A model generated the notes under the pieces. The model was not told where the DNA came from and did not search any database. It worked only from the letters and a program-made list of their open reading frames with translations. This document shows positions 37,603 through 50,374 of a stretch of DNA of 64,000 nt, one piece after another. Location of the stretch: contig NZ_AP022570.1 of assembly GCF_010728325.1 (NCBI RefSeq), positions 3,100,001 through 3,164,000 on the forward strand, given 5' to 3'. Made by a program: the position numbers and the translations under genes. This stretch comes from Mycolicibacterium poriferae (GTDB lineage: Bacteria; Actinomycetota; Actinomycetes; Mycobacteriales; Mycobacteriaceae). How positions within the stretch are numbered: position 1 is the first letter of the stretch; each line of letters starts with the position of its first letter.

Positions 37603-37608
37603 TACGCT
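37603..37608 (+). promoter_or_regulatory. -10 box (TACGCT) of a likely leaderless ribE promoter
   Basis: TACGCT ends 6 nt before the GTG at 37615. There is no room for an FMN riboswitch between this box and the start codon. Confidence 0.45.
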
Positions 37609-37614
37609 GGCAAC

Positions 37615-38238
37615 GTGTTCACGGGAATCGTCGAAGAACTTGGTGAGGTCGTCAGCAGGGAGGATCTCGGCGACTCCGCTCGGCTGGTCATCCGCGGTCC
37701 GGTCGTCACATCAGATGCCGGACACGGCGATTCGATCGCGGTCAACGGGGTGTGTCTGACCGTGGTCGACGTTCTCGCCGACGGCTCGTTCTCCGCGGAT
37801 GTGATGGCCGAGACGCTGCAGCGATCGAGTTTGCGGGAGGCGGTGTCCGGCGCGCGGGTCAACCTGGAGCGCGCCGCGGCGATCAGCAGCAGGCTGGGCG
37901 GTCACATCGTGCAAGGTCACGTCGACGGAACCGGCGCCATCGTGTCCCGCACCCCGTCGGAGCACTGGACCGTGGTGCGCGTCTCCCTGCCGGCGGCGTT
38001 GTCGCGGTACGTGGTCGAGAAGGGCTCGATCACCGTCGACGGCGTCTCGCTGACCGTGTCAGGCCTGGGTCCGGACTGGTTCGAGGTTTCGCTGATCCCC
38101 ACCACGCTGGACCTGACGACCCTGGGCCGCGCCGAGGTCGGGGCGCCGGTGAACCTGGAGGTCGATGTCATCGCCAAATACGTCGAACGGCTGCTGGGCG
38201 CCGGCCGCGCCGAGCCGGGTGCCGGCGCGCCGACCTGA
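37615..38238 (+). CDS. ribE: Riboflavin synthase (alpha chain)
   Basis: It dismutates two 6,7-dimethyl-8-ribityllumazine molecules to riboflavin. The 207-residue protein begins MFTGIVEELG and contains two lumazine-binding repeats: SIAVNGVCLTV in the first and SITVDGVSLTV in the second, plus GGHIVQGHVDGTG linking them. It is called ribC in M. tuberculosis. It is transcribed away from lprG. Confidence 0.96.
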   Translation: MFTGIVEELGEVVSREDLGDSARLVIRGPVVTSDAGHGDSIAVNGVCLTVVDVLADGSFSADVMAETLQRSSLREAVSGARVNLERAAAISSRLGGHIVQGHVDGTGAIVSRTPSEHWTVVRVSLPAALSRYVVEKGSITVDGVSLTVSGLGPDWFEVSLIPTTLDLTTLGRAEVGAPVNLEVDVIAKYVERLLGAGRAEPGAGAPT

Positions 38239-38476
38239 GCGGGCGCGCCGTCACTCTGTTCGCCGGTGCCGGCCGAGCCGACGAAGTCGCAACTACCGGC
38301 GATGCCGGCAAAGTCGCGGGTGACGAGGGTCACCCTCTCGTCGGCGCCGGGCGGTGAGCGATCACACCCTTCTGCGCGGTGCCGGACGGCGGGCAATAAC
38401 CGGCCTCGAGGCGTGGTTCATACTGAAGGGTGTTGACAGGGTGGTTCCAGACCCCGGGACCGGCAAGGTGGTGCAG

Positions 38477-40706
<2,230 letters not shown>

Positions 40707-40729
40707 GCCGAGCCGTCGGGGTGGGGCAG

Positions 40730-40735
40730 TAGCCT
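40730..40735 (+). promoter_or_regulatory. -10 box (TAGCCT) before uvrC
   Basis: TAGCCT ends 7 nt before the GTG at 40743, giving a probable leaderless start for the uvrC-rapZ transcript. Confidence 0.4.
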
Positions 40736-40742
40736 GGGAGCT

Positions 40743-42887
40743 GTGCCCGATCCATCGACGTACCGACCTGCCCCTGGGTCGATTCCCGTCGAACCCGGGG
40801 TGTACCGCTTCAAGGACGCCCACGGCCGGGTCATCTACGTCGGCAAGGCCAAGAGCCTTCGCAGTCGGCTGAACTCCTACTTCGCCGACCTGTCCGGACT
40901 CGCTCCGCGCACCCGCCAGATGGTGATGACCGCGGCCGGGGTGGAGTGGACGGTCGTCAACACCGAGGTCGAAGCCCTTCAACTCGAATACAACTGGATC
41001 AAGGAATTCGATCCGCGGTTCAACATCCGCTACCGCGACGACAAGTCCTACCCCGTACTCGCGGTCACTCTCAACGAGGAGTACCCGCGCCTGATGGTCT
41101 ACCGGGGACCGCGGCGCAAAGGGGTGCGCTACTTCGGCCCCTACTCCCACGCCTGGGCCATCCGCGAGACCCTGGACCTGCTGACCCGCGTGTTCCCCGC
41201 GCGAACCTGTTCCAACGGAGTGTTCAAGCGTCACAGCCAGATTGACCGCCCCTGCCTGCTCGGATACATCGACAAGTGTTCCGCACCGTGCATCGGCCGG
41301 GTCAGCGCCGAGGAGCACCGCCGCATCGTCGGTGATTTCTGCGACTTCCTGGCCGGCAAGACCGACAAGCTGGTCCGCGAGATGGAGCAGCAGATGAACG
41401 ACGCGTCGGTCAACCTCGATTTCGAGCGCGCTGCGCGGCTGCGCGACGACATCTCGGCGATGCGCCGCGCGCTGGAGAAACAAGCGGTGGTCTTCGGCGA
41501 CGGCACCGACGCCGACGTCGTCGCCTTCGCCGACGACGAGCTGGAGGCTGCGGTCCAGGTCTTCCACGTCCGCGGCGGGCGGGTGCGCGGTCAGCGCGGC
41601 TGGGTCGTCGAAAAGTCCGGTGAGCCCGGCGAATCCACGCTGGAGTATCTGGTCGAGCAGTTTCTCACCCAGTTCTACGGAGACCAGGCGGCGCTGGGCA
41701 CTGCTGCCGACGGCGGGCGAGACGACGTGGCCAACCCGGTCCCGCGGCAGGTGCTCGTGCCGGTGCTGCCCGACACCTCCGACGAGCTCGAGACGTGGTT
41801 GTCCCAGCTGCGGGGCTCGCGGGTGACGCTGCGGGTTGCCCAGCGGGGTGACAAACGGGCGCTGGCCGAAACGGTGCACCGCAACGCGCAGGACGCCCTG
41901 ACCCAGCACAAGCTCAAGCGGGCCGGTGACTTCACCGCGAGAAGCGCTGCGCTGCAGAGCATCCAGGAGGCTCTCGAGCTCGAGGACGCGCCACTGCGCA
42001 TCGAGTGCGTCGACATCAGCCACGTCCAGGGCACCGACGTGGTCGCCTCGCTGGTCGTGTTCGAAGACGGCCTGCCCAAGAAATCCGACTATCGGCACTA
42101 CGCGATCAGAGAGGCGGCGGGACAGGGCCGCTCCGACGACGTCGCATCGATCGCGGAGGTGACACGGCGGCGCTTCCACCGTCACCTGCGCGACTCCGGA
42201 GACGTCGCCGAGGGGAGCGCTGCAGTGGACGATGGCGCTCGCGCGAGCGCTCGCGTGGACGATGGTTCTCGCGCGAGCGCTCGCGTGGATGATGGTCCTC
42301 GCGCAAGCGCTCGTCCGGCCCGGTTCGCGTACCCCCCCAACCTTTTCGTCGTCGACGGGGGCGCCCCGCAAGTCAACGCGGCAGCATCGGTGCTCGACGA
42401 ACTGGGGGTGACCGACGTCGCGGTGGTCGGCCTGGCCAAGCGGCTGGAAGAAGTGTGGGTCCCCGGACGCGACGGTTCGCCCGCCGAGCCCGTGATCCTG
42501 CCGCGCAACAGCGACGGTCTGTACATGCTGCAGCGGGTGCGGGACGAGGCGCATCGGTTCGCGATCAGCTACCACCGCAGCAAGCGCTCCAAACGAATGA
42601 CGGCCTCGGCGCTGGATTCGGTGCGGGGGCTGGGTGAGCACCGGCGCAAAGCCCTGGTCACCCATTTTGGGTCGCTGGCCCGGCTCAAGCAGGCCAGCGT
42701 CGAGGAGATCACCTCGGTGCCCGGCATCGGCGCTGCGACGGCCCGGGCCGTGCTGGAGGCACTCGGCGCCGCGTCGCCGACGGAGTCAGCCGCCGAGGGG
42801 TCGGTTGCCGCTACACCTGATTCACCGGCCGTTTCGCAGGCGTCCGCACCCGTGATCGGCGATGATCGGAGCACAGCACCGGGATGA
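40743..42887 (+). CDS. uvrC: Excinuclease ABC subunit C
   Basis: UvrC makes the dual incisions in nucleotide excision repair. The 714-residue protein has the GIY-YIG domain ([25 protein letters not shown]), a cysteine cluster ([19 protein letters not shown]), the UVR motif ([15 protein letters not shown]), the RNase H-like domain ([24 protein letters not shown]) and C-terminal helix-hairpin-helix ([17 protein letters not shown]). Residues 495-524 are a threefold 10-residue repeat, VDDGxRASAR, encoded by 30-bp DNA repeats and not part of the normal fold; it sits in a loop before [13 protein letters not shown]. The stop overlaps rapZ (ATGA). Confidence 0.96.
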   Translation: MPDPSTYRPAPGSIPVEPGVYRFKDAHGRVIYVGKAKSLRSRLNSYFADLSGLAPRTRQMVMTAAGVEWTVVNTEVEALQLEYNWIKEFDPRFNIRYRDDKSYPVLAVTLNEEYPRLMVYRGPRRKGVRYFGPYSHAWAIRETLDLLTRVFPARTCSNGVFKRHSQIDRPCLLGYIDKCSAPCIGRVSAEEHRRIVGDFCDFLAGKTDKLVREMEQQMNDASVNLDFERAARLRDDISAMRRALEKQAVVFGDGTDADVVAFADDELEAAVQVFHVRGGRVRGQRGWVVEKSGEPGESTLEYLVEQFLTQFYGDQAALGTAADGGRDDVANPVPRQVLVPVLPDTSDELETWLSQLRGSRVTLRVAQRGDKRALAETVHRNAQDALTQHKLKRAGDFTARSAALQSIQEALELEDAPLRIECVDISHVQGTDVVASLVVFEDGLPKKSDYRHYAIREAAGQGRSDDVASIAEVTRRRFHRHLRDSGDVAEGSAAVDDGARASARVDDGSRASARVDDGPRASARPARFAYPPNLFVVDGGAPQVNAAASVLDELGVTDVAVVGLAKRLEEVWVPGRDGSPAEPVILPRNSDGLYMLQRVRDEAHRFAISYHRSKRSKRMTASALDSVRGLGEHRRKALVTHFGSLARLKQASVEEITSVPGIGAATARAVLEALGAASPTESAAEGSVAATPDSPAVSQASAPVIGDDRSTAPG
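42225..42314. repeat. Three in-frame 30-bp tandem repeats inside uvrC
   Basis: Units 42225-42254, 42255-42284 and 42285-42314 differ at few positions. Each contains the palindromic core CGCGAGCGCTCGCG or its variant GCGCAAGCGCTCG. The third unit shares the 20-mer TCCTCGCGCAAGCGCTCGTC with the repeats between opcA and zwf. Confidence 0.9.
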
Positions 42888-43831
42888 CAGAGCAAGGTAT
42901 GCACGAGGAACTGCGCGCAGACACCGGCACCGCCGCTGACGGGGGTGACCTCGGCGACGAGGTCGGAAGCGACATCGATGTAGTCCTTGTCACCGGCCTG
43001 TCCGGAGCCGGCCGCGGGACCGCAGCCAAGGTGCTCGAGGACCTCGGCTGGTATGTCGCCGACAACCTGCCGCCCGAGCTCATCGCCCGGATGGTCGACC
43101 TGGGGCTGGCCGCCGGTTCCCGCATCACCCAGCTCGCGGTGGTGATGGACGTGCGGTCCCGGGGCTTCACCGGCGACCTCGACTGGGTGCGCAACGAGCT
43201 GGCGACACGCAACATCACCCCCCGGGTGCTGTTCCTGGAGGCCTCCGACGACATCCTCGTCCGGCGTTACGAGCAGAACCGGCGCAGCCATCCGCTGCAG
43301 GGCAACCAGACGCTGGCCGAGGGCATCGCCGCGGAACGGACCATGCTCGCGCCGGTGCGCGCGGCCGCCGATCTGGTCATCGACACGTCGGCACTGCCGG
43401 TTCCGGCGCTGCGCGAGAGCATCGAGCGCGCCTTCGGGGCCGAGACGGTCGCCCACACCAACGTCACCGTGGAGTCTTTCGGTTACAAGTACGGCTTGCC
43501 GATGGACGCCGACACCGTGATGGATGTGCGGTTCCTGCCCAATCCCCACTGGGTGGACCAGCTGCGCCCCCACAGCGGCCAGCATCCCGACGTCCGCGAC
43601 TACGTCCTCGGCCAACCCGGCGCCGTCGAGTTCCTCGACTCCTACCATCAGCTGTTGGGCGTCGTCATCGACGGATACCGCAGGGAGGGGAAGCGCTACA
43701 TGACCGTGGCCATCGGCTGTACCGGCGGCAAGCACCGCAGTGTGGCGATGGCCGAGGCCCTGGCCGCCCGGTTGTCCGGCGGCGACGCGCTGACGGTGCG
43801 CGTGCTGCACCGCGATCTGGGGCGCGAATGA
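42884..43831 (+). CDS. rapZ: RapZ/YvcJ-family nucleotide-binding protein
   Basis: The 315-residue P-loop protein has Walker [11 protein letters not shown] near residue 40, then [42 protein letters not shown] and the C-terminal [19 protein letters not shown] domain. The Escherichia coli homologue is an RNA adaptor for glucosamine-6-phosphate synthase regulation; in Bacillus it hydrolyses nucleotides. The mycobacterial role is undefined. The uvrC-rapZ-yvcK-whiA order is widely conserved in Gram-positives. Confidence 0.93.
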   Translation: MTEQGMHEELRADTGTAADGGDLGDEVGSDIDVVLVTGLSGAGRGTAAKVLEDLGWYVADNLPPELIARMVDLGLAAGSRITQLAVVMDVRSRGFTGDLDWVRNELATRNITPRVLFLEASDDILVRRYEQNRRSHPLQGNQTLAEGIAAERTMLAPVRAAADLVIDTSALPVPALRESIERAFGAETVAHTNVTVESFGYKYGLPMDADTVMDVRFLPNPHWVDQLRPHSGQHPDVRDYVLGQPGAVEFLDSYHQLLGVVIDGYRREGKRYMTVAIGCTGGKHRSVAMAEALAARLSGGDALTVRVLHRDLGRE

Positions 43832-43886
43832 GCTGTTCCGTAAGTGAGGCACGGCAGGTGAGCTTCTCCGCGCGGGAGGGGGACGT

Positions 43887-44906
43887 ATGAGTCCCCGCAT
43901 CGTCGCCCTCGGTGGCGGCCACGGGTTGTACGCGACGCTGTCGGCGGCGCGGCGGATCACCCCGCATGTCACCGCGATCGTCACCGTGGCCGACGACGGC
44001 GGGTCCTCGGGCCGGCTGCGCAGCGAGCTCGACGTCGTACCCCCCGGTGATCTGCGAATGGCTCTGGCGGCGTTGGCCTCCGACAGCCCGCACGGTCGGT
44101 TGTGGGCGACGATCATTCAGCACCGGTTCGGCGGCAGCGGCGCGCTCGCCGGGCACCCCATCGGCAATCTCATGCTGGCCGGGCTCAGCGAGGTCCTCGC
44201 GGACCCCGTGGCGGCCCTCGATGAGCTGGGCCGCATCCTGGGCGTGAAGGGCCGGGTGCTGCCGATGTGTCCCACGGGCCTGAGCATCGAAGCCGACGTG
44301 GTCGGCTTGGAGGCCGATCCGCGGGTCAGCCGCGCCATCCGCGGGCAGGTGGCCATCGCGACCACCGTGGGCAAGGTGCGGCGGGTGCGGCTGCTGCCCA
44401 GCGACCCGCCGGCCACCCGTCAGGCCATCGACGCCATCATGAACGCCGATCTCGTCGTGCTCGGTCCGGGGTCGTGGTTCACCAGTGTCATTCCGCACGT
44501 GCTGGTGCCGGAGCTGGCGGCGGCGCTGCGCTCGACGGCCGCCCGGCGCGCGCTGGTGCTCAACCTGGTCGCCGAACCAGGGGAGACCGCCGGCTTCTCG
44601 GTGGAGCGTCACATCCACGTGCTGTCGCAGCACGCGCCGGAGTTCACCATGCACGACATCATCGTCGACAGCACCAGCGTGCCCAGCGAGCGCGAGCGCG
44701 ACCAGTTGCGCCGCACGGCGCTGATTCTCGACGCCCGCGTAGAGTTTGCTGACGTTTGCAGACCTGGTACACCTTTACATGACCCGGCGAAACTGGCCGC
44801 GGCGTTGGAGGGGGTCCGAAGGCGGGGCATGGTGCCCAGGGCGGCGCCGCCTACTGTGCCCACACCGACAGTGAACGGACCGAGAGGTGACGACCCGTGG
44901 CGATGA
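43887..44906 (+). CDS. YvcK/CuvA-family cell-shape and carbon-metabolism regulator
   Basis: The 339-residue protein has [18 protein letters not shown] at the N-terminus, [33 protein letters not shown] and [19 protein letters not shown], the conserved blocks of the Rossmann-like YvcK family that binds UDP-sugars. In mycobacteria (Rv1422, CuvA) it is required for cell-wall integrity and growth on certain carbon sources. GAGGGGGA precedes the ATG; a short 55-nt gap separates it from rapZ. Its end overlaps whiA by 10 nt. Confidence 0.93.
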   Translation: MSPRIVALGGGHGLYATLSAARRITPHVTAIVTVADDGGSSGRLRSELDVVPPGDLRMALAALASDSPHGRLWATIIQHRFGGSGALAGHPIGNLMLAGLSEVLADPVAALDELGRILGVKGRVLPMCPTGLSIEADVVGLEADPRVSRAIRGQVAIATTVGKVRRVRLLPSDPPATRQAIDAIMNADLVVLGPGSWFTSVIPHVLVPELAAALRSTAARRALVLNLVAEPGETAGFSVERHIHVLSQHAPEFTMHDIIVDSTSVPSERERDQLRRTALILDARVEFADVCRPGTPLHDPAKLAAALEGVRRRGMVPRAAPPTVPTPTVNGPRGDDPWR

Positions 44907-45880
44907 CAGCCGAGGTCAAAGACGAACTGAGCCGGCTGGTGGTCAATTCGGTCAGCGCCCGCCGCGCCGAGGTGGCGTCACTGCTGCGGTTCGCCGGCGG
45001 ACTGCACATCGTCTCCGGCCGGGTGGTCGTCGAAGCCGAAGTGGACCTGGGCATCATCGCGCGTCGGCTGCGCAAGGACATCTACGACCTGTACGGGTAC
45101 AACGCGGTGGTTCAGGTCATGTCGGCGACCGGCATCCGTAAGAGCACCCGCTACCTGGTGCGTGTGGTCAAGGACGGTGAGGCGCTGGCGCGTCAGACCG
45201 GGTTGCTCGATCTGCGCGGCCGCCCGGTGCGCGGACTGCCCGCCCAGGTCGTCGGCGGCAGCGTCGCCGATGCCGAAGCCGCTTGGCGGGGAGCGTTTTT
45301 GGCGCACGGCTCGCTCACCGAGCCGGGTCGGTCCTCGGCGCTGGAAGTCAGCTGCCCCGGGCCCGAGGCGGCGTTGGCCCTGGTCGGTGCTGCGCGGCGG
45401 CTCGGTGTCAGCGCCAAAGCCCGCGAGGTGCGCGGCAGTGACCGGGTTGTGGTGCGCGACGGTGAGGCCATCGGCGCTCTGCTGACCCGGATGGGCGCCC
45501 AGGACACCCGACTGACCTGGGAGGAGCGGCGCATGCGCCGCGAGGTCCGCGCCACCGCCAACCGGCTGGCCAATTTCGACGACGCGAACCTGCGCCGGTC
45601 CGCGCGCGCGGCGGTCGCCGCGGCCGCCCGCGTCGAGCGCGCGCTGGAGATCCTCGGCGATACCGTGCCCGATCACCTGGCCGCTGCCGGCAGCCTGCGT
45701 GTCGCGCACCGCCAAGCCTCGCTGGAGGAGCTGGGTCGCCTCGCCGATCCGCCGATGACGAAAGACGCCGTGGCAGGGCGTATCCGGCGCTTGCTCTCGA
45801 TGGCCGACCGCAAAGCCAAACAGGACGGTATCCCCGACACCGAATCCGCGGTCACCCCCGACCTGCTCGAGGACGCCTAG
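44897..45880 (+). CDS. whiA: WhiA sporulation-regulator family DNA-binding protein
   Basis: The 327-residue protein combines a degenerate LAGLIDADG homing-endonuclease-like N-terminus ([13 protein letters not shown] and [15 protein letters not shown]) with a C-terminal helix-turn-helix ([29 protein letters not shown]). In Streptomyces WhiA with WhiB controls cell division genes; non-sporulating actinobacteria keep it. The start is GTG at 44897 ([12 protein letters not shown]), inside the yvcK gene. Confidence 0.95.
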   Translation: MAMTAEVKDELSRLVVNSVSARRAEVASLLRFAGGLHIVSGRVVVEAEVDLGIIARRLRKDIYDLYGYNAVVQVMSATGIRKSTRYLVRVVKDGEALARQTGLLDLRGRPVRGLPAQVVGGSVADAEAAWRGAFLAHGSLTEPGRSSALEVSCPGPEAALALVGAARRLGVSAKAREVRGSDRVVVRDGEAIGALLTRMGAQDTRLTWEERRMRREVRATANRLANFDDANLRRSARAAVAAAARVERALEILGDTVPDHLAAAGSLRVAHRQASLEELGRLADPPMTKDAVAGRIRRLLSMADRKAKQDGIPDTESAVTPDLLEDA

Positions 45881-46002
45881 AGATCGAATAGGTGCTCGAG
45901 CACCTTCTTGTCGATGGCCTCGAACTGGTGGTCCTCGACCTTCATGTAGTGACGGACCCGGTTGACGAAGTCGTTGATCGCCGGTATCACCCAATCGGTC
46001 AT
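45877..46002 (-). CDS. Small hypothetical protein (41 residues)
   Basis: This minus-strand ORF begins [20 protein letters not shown] and continues [21 protein letters not shown], ending with TAG that overlaps the whiA stop by 4 nt. Codon third positions are mostly G or C as in real genes here, and the frame fills almost all of the space between whiA and the next gene. It is amphipathic and probably helical, without a membrane helix. I do not recognise the family. Confidence 0.55.
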   Translation of the reverse strand: MTDWVIPAINDFVNRVRHYMKVEDHQFEAIDKKVLEHLFDL

Positions 46003-46020
46003 CTGCTGAGTATCGGGTTA

Positions 46021-46026
46021 TACGGT
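46021..46026 (+). promoter_or_regulatory. -10 box (TACGGT) before the solute-binding-domain gene
   Basis: TACGGT ends 6 nt before GTG at 46033. It decides the start: an upstream reading frame to 45892 exists but runs antisense to the small ORF and shows no family similarity. Confidence 0.45.
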
Positions 46027-46032
46027 GGTTCC

Positions 46033-46749
46033 GTGGCTGCATTGCTCGTCGGGGTCGGCTCTCCCGAGCCGCCCTTCAGCGGGATGCCCGGCGGCGGACT
46101 GGACATCGACCTGATGACGGCGCTGGGGTCGGCGGTGGGCGAATCGGTGGAGTTCATCGCCGGCGAGGAGAGCACGGACTTCGGCGCCGTCCTGGCGCGA
46201 CTGGCCGCCGGCGAATACAACTGTGTGGCCGCAGCGGTGAGCATCACCCCCGAACGGGAACACATGGTCGCGTTCCTCCCGCCCTACGTGATCTCCGGCC
46301 AGGGCCTGGCCGTCGACACCGTGCGGCTGCCGCAGGTCCGCTCGATCGACGACCTGAGCGGACTGACCGTCGGGGTGCAGCGCGGCGACACCAGCGAATC
46401 GATCGCCGGGCACCTCCTCGCCCAGGGGCGCGTGGCGCACGTGCGGGTCTATGACTACGGCGCCGTCGGCACCGCCGTCGCCGATCTCACCGCCGGTGGC
46501 TGCGACGCAGTGCTCGGACTGGCTCCGGCCTTGTCCCGGCTGGTCAGCCAGGTGCCCAATGTCGAGATCGTCCAGTCGGGCGGGATCGCCACCGAACAGA
46601 TCGCGGTCGCGGTCAACCCTGCCGACCAAACCCTGTTGGCGCGCCTGCAGGTGGCCCAGGCCGAGCTGGAAGAGGACGGCACACTGCAGCGGCTGCGGCG
46701 TAAATGGCTCGGCAACCCCTACGTCGATCAGAGTTTGGCGGTGCGCTAG
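46033..46749 (+). CDS. Family 3 solute-binding domain protein lacking a signal peptide
   Basis: The 238-residue protein matches the bacterial extracellular solute-binding family 3 fold: LLVGVGSPEPPFSGMPGGGLDIDLMTAL directly at the N-terminus (shown here broken by domain, residues 4-31), EFIAGEESTDFGAVLARLAAGEYNC in part, and VAAAVSITPEREHMVAFLPPY, then LTVGVQRGDTSE. Such proteins bind amino acids or other small ligands outside the cell. With the leaderless GTG start there is no signal peptide or lipobox, and no transporter genes adjoin. It may be a cytoplasmic ligand sensor or be mis-started; the upstream codons offer no signal sequence either. Confidence 0.78.
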   Translation: MAALLVGVGSPEPPFSGMPGGGLDIDLMTALGSAVGESVEFIAGEESTDFGAVLARLAAGEYNCVAAAVSITPEREHMVAFLPPYVISGQGLAVDTVRLPQVRSIDDLSGLTVGVQRGDTSESIAGHLLAQGRVAHVRVYDYGAVGTAVADLTAGGCDAVLGLAPALSRLVSQVPNVEIVQSGGIATEQIAVAVNPADQTLLARLQVAQAELEEDGTLQRLRRKWLGNPYVDQSLAVR

Positions 46750-47880
<1,131 letters not shown>

Positions 47881-47885
47881 CCCCG

Positions 47886-49100
47886 ATGGCTGTCAAGACG
47901 CTCTCCGATCTTCTGGCAGAGGGTGTTTCGGGCCGGGGCGTGTTGGTGCGCTCCGACTTCAACGTCCCGCTGAACGACGACCGGCAGATCACCGATCCAG
48001 GCCGGATCATCGCCTCGTTGCCGACCCTGAAGGCGTTGAGTGACGCCGGCGCCAAGCTCGTCGTCACCGCGCACCTGGGCCGGCCGAAGGGCGAGCCTGA
48101 CCCGAAGTTCTCGCTGGCTCCGGTCGCCAGGGACCTGGGGGAGCGGCTGGGTCGCCACGTACAGCTCGCCGGTGACGTGGTCGGCAGCGACGCGCTGGCC
48201 CGCGCCGAGGGACTGACCGACGGTGACATCCTGCTGCTGGAGAACATCCGTTTCGATCCGCGCGAAACCAGCAAGGACGACGCCGAGCGGGAATCGCTGG
48301 CCAAGGCGCTCGTCGAACTCGTCGGCGACGACGGCGCCTTCGTCAGCGACGGCTTCGGCGTCGTGCACCGCAAGCAGGCTTCGGTGTTCGATGTCGCCAA
48401 GCTGCTGCCGCACTATGCCGGCAAGCTGGTCGCGACCGAGGTCAAGGTGCTCGAGCAGCTGACCGAGTCCACCGAACGGCCCTACGCGGTGGTGCTCGGC
48501 GGCTCCAAGGTCTCCGACAAACTCGCCGTGATCGAAAACCTGGCCACCAAGGCCGACAGCCTCATCATCGGCGGCGGCATGTGCTTCACCTTCCTTGCCG
48601 CGCAGGGTCTTTCGGTTGGTTCATCGTTGCTCGAAGAGGGCATGGTCGACACCTGCCGCAAGTTGTTGGACACCTACGCCGACGTGTTGCACCTGCCGGT
48701 GGACATCGTCGTCGCCGAGAAGTTCGCCGCCGACTCGCCGCCGGAGACGGTGTCCTGCGATGCGATCCCGGACGACAAGATGGGCCTCGACATCGGCCCC
48801 GAGTCGGTGAAGCGCTTCGCCGCGCTGCTGTCCAACGCCAGGACGGTGTTCTGGAACGGTCCGATGGGCGTGTTCGAGTTCCCGGCGTTCTCCGCTGGCA
48901 CCAAGGGCGTCGCCGAAGCCATCATCGCCGCCACCGGCAAGGGCGGCTTCAGCGTCGTCGGTGGCGGGGACTCGGCTGCAGCGGTACGGCAGCTGGGGTT
49001 GCCCGACGACGGCTTCTCCCACATCTCCACCGGCGGCGGCGCGTCGCTGGAGTACCTCGAGGGCAAGACCTTGCCCGGCATCTCCGTACTCGAGTCCTGA
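47886..49100 (+). CDS. pgk: Phosphoglycerate kinase
   Basis: It transfers phosphate from 1,3-bisphosphoglycerate to ADP. The 404-residue protein has [72 protein letters not shown] and [11 protein letters not shown]; all substrate-site blocks are intact. It is the second gene of gap-pgk-tpiA. Confidence 0.97.
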   Translation: MAVKTLSDLLAEGVSGRGVLVRSDFNVPLNDDRQITDPGRIIASLPTLKALSDAGAKLVVTAHLGRPKGEPDPKFSLAPVARDLGERLGRHVQLAGDVVGSDALARAEGLTDGDILLLENIRFDPRETSKDDAERESLAKALVELVGDDGAFVSDGFGVVHRKQASVFDVAKLLPHYAGKLVATEVKVLEQLTESTERPYAVVLGGSKVSDKLAVIENLATKADSLIIGGGMCFTFLAAQGLSVGSSLLEEGMVDTCRKLLDTYADVLHLPVDIVVAEKFAADSPPETVSCDAIPDDKMGLDIGPESVKRFAALLSNARTVFWNGPMGVFEFPAFSAGTKGVAEAIIAATGKGGFSVVGGGDSAAAVRQLGLPDDGFSHISTGGGASLEYLEGKTLPGISVLES

Positions 49101-49110
49101 AGGGGGCACC

Positions 49111-49896
49111 GTGTCGCGAAAGCCGCTGATCGCCGGCAACTGGAAGATGAACCTGAACCACTTCGAAGCCATCGCGTTGGTGCAGAAGATCGCGTTCTCG
49201 TTGCCCGACAAGTACTTCGACAAGGTCGATGTCACCGTCATCCCGCCGTTCACCGACCTGCGCAGTGTGCAGACGCTGGTCGACGGGGACAAGTTGCGGT
49301 TGACCTACGGTGCCCAGGACCTCTCCCAGCACGACTCGGGCGCCTACACCGGCGAGGTCAGCGGCGCTTTCCTGGCGAAACTGGGGTGTTCGTTCGTCGT
49401 GGTCGGCCACTCCGAGCGGCGCACCTACCATCACGAGGACGACGCGCTGGTCGCCGCGAAGGCGCTCGCCGCGTTCAAGCACGGCCTGGTGCCGATCATC
49501 TGCATCGGTGAGCATCTCGAGGTCCGTGAGGCAGGCAACCACGTCGACTACAACGTCGAACAGTTGCGGGGCTCGCTGGCCGGGTTGAGCGCCGAGCAGA
49601 TCGGGCAGGCTGTGATCGCCTACGAGCCCGTGTGGGCGATCGGCACCGGCCGGGTGGCCAGCGCGGCCGACGCCCAGGAGGTCTGCCAGGCCATCCGGCA
49701 GGAGTTGGGCAACCTGGCGTCGCCGGAGCTGGCTGCCGGCGTTCGGGTGCTCTACGGCGGCTCGGTCAACGCCAAGAACGTCGGCGAGATCGTCGGGCAG
49801 GCGGACGTCGACGGCGCGCTGGTGGGCGGTGCCTCGCTGGACGGCGAGCAGTTCGCCACGCTGTCGGCGATCGCCGCGGGCGGGCCTCTTCCGTAG
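49111..49896 (+). CDS. tpiA: Triosephosphate isomerase
   Basis: It interconverts dihydroxyacetone phosphate and glyceraldehyde 3-phosphate. The 261-residue barrel begins [19 protein letters not shown] (catalytic Lys), has [14 protein letters not shown] (catalytic His), [15 protein letters not shown] (catalytic Glu) and [14 protein letters not shown] (phosphate loop). GTG at 49111 lies 10 nt after pgk with GGGGG upstream; a longer frame reaches back inside pgk and is not used. Confidence 0.97.
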   Translation: MSRKPLIAGNWKMNLNHFEAIALVQKIAFSLPDKYFDKVDVTVIPPFTDLRSVQTLVDGDKLRLTYGAQDLSQHDSGAYTGEVSGAFLAKLGCSFVVVGHSERRTYHHEDDALVAAKALAAFKHGLVPIICIGEHLEVREAGNHVDYNVEQLRGSLAGLSAEQIGQAVIAYEPVWAIGTGRVASAADAQEVCQAIRQELGNLASPELAAGVRVLYGGSVNAKNVGEIVGQADVDGALVGGASLDGEQFATLSAIAAGGPLP

Positions 49897-49969
49897 GGCC
49901 TTTCCCGTAGGCCCAATTCGCAGGGCCGATTACCCGGGCCCGATTTCTCAGGGCGGACTGCTCACCCTG

Positions 49970-49975
49970 TAGTCT
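49970..49975 (+). promoter_or_regulatory. -10 box (TAGTCT) before secG
   Basis: TAGTCT ends 7 nt before the secG ATG. The 73-bp spacer after tpiA contains several short GGCCC/GGGCC inverted repeats that may terminate the glycolytic transcript. Confidence 0.4.
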
Positions 49976-49982
49976 GGCCGCC

Positions 49983-50216
49983 ATGGAATTGGCCCTGCAG
50001 ATCATCCTGGTCGTGACCAGCGTGCTGGTTGTGCTCCTGGTCCTGCTGCATCGCGCCAAGGGCGGCGGTCTGTCCAGCCTGTTCGGTGGCGGTGTGCAGT
50101 CCAGCCTGTCCGGCTCCACGGTGGTCGAGAAGAACCTGGACCGGTTGACGCTGTTCGTCACCGGCATCTGGGTGGTCGCCATCATCGGGATGGCGCTGCA
50201 GATCAAATACAGCTGA
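49983..50216 (+). CDS. secG: Protein translocase subunit SecG
   Basis: A 77-residue component of the SecYEG channel. Two membrane helices are visible (LALQIILVVTSVLVVLLVLLH and FVTGIWVVAIIGMALQI) joined by the conserved loop AKGGGLSSLFGGGVQSSLSGSTVVEKNLDRLT. Position after tpiA matches other mycobacteria. Confidence 0.95.
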   Translation: MELALQIILVVTSVLVVLLVLLHRAKGGGLSSLFGGGVQSSLSGSTVVEKNLDRLTLFVTGIWVVAIIGMALQIKYS

Positions 50217-50232
50217 CCCTTCGACACCGCAT

Positions 50233-50263
50233 GCCCGGTCCGACGTCACCGTCGTGACCGGGC
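50233..50263 (+). terminator. Long hairpin after secG
   Basis: GCCCGGTC (50233-50240) plus CGACG pairs with CGTCG plus GACCGGGC (50256-50263) across loop TCAC, a 13-bp stem with one bulged T. There is no U-tract. It separates secG from ppc. Confidence 0.6.
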
Positions 50264-50374
50264 TCTGTGCGTCTGGGGCGGGGTCACCGCCGTGACCGGG
50301 CATTGGGCGTCGCGGCTTGGTCATCGCAGGGGGCTCGTCATGCGACTGATCGGCTCGCCCTCGATACTTGGGGG

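Noticed and set aside
38239..38476. Possible FMN riboswitch before ribBA (and before ribE)
   Set aside because: The conserved RFN sequence blocks were not found; ribE appears leaderless, leaving no room for one.
42255..42314. Frameshift or assembly error in uvrC
   Set aside because: The repeats are exact multiples of three and UvrC reads through intact on both sides, so the gene is not broken.
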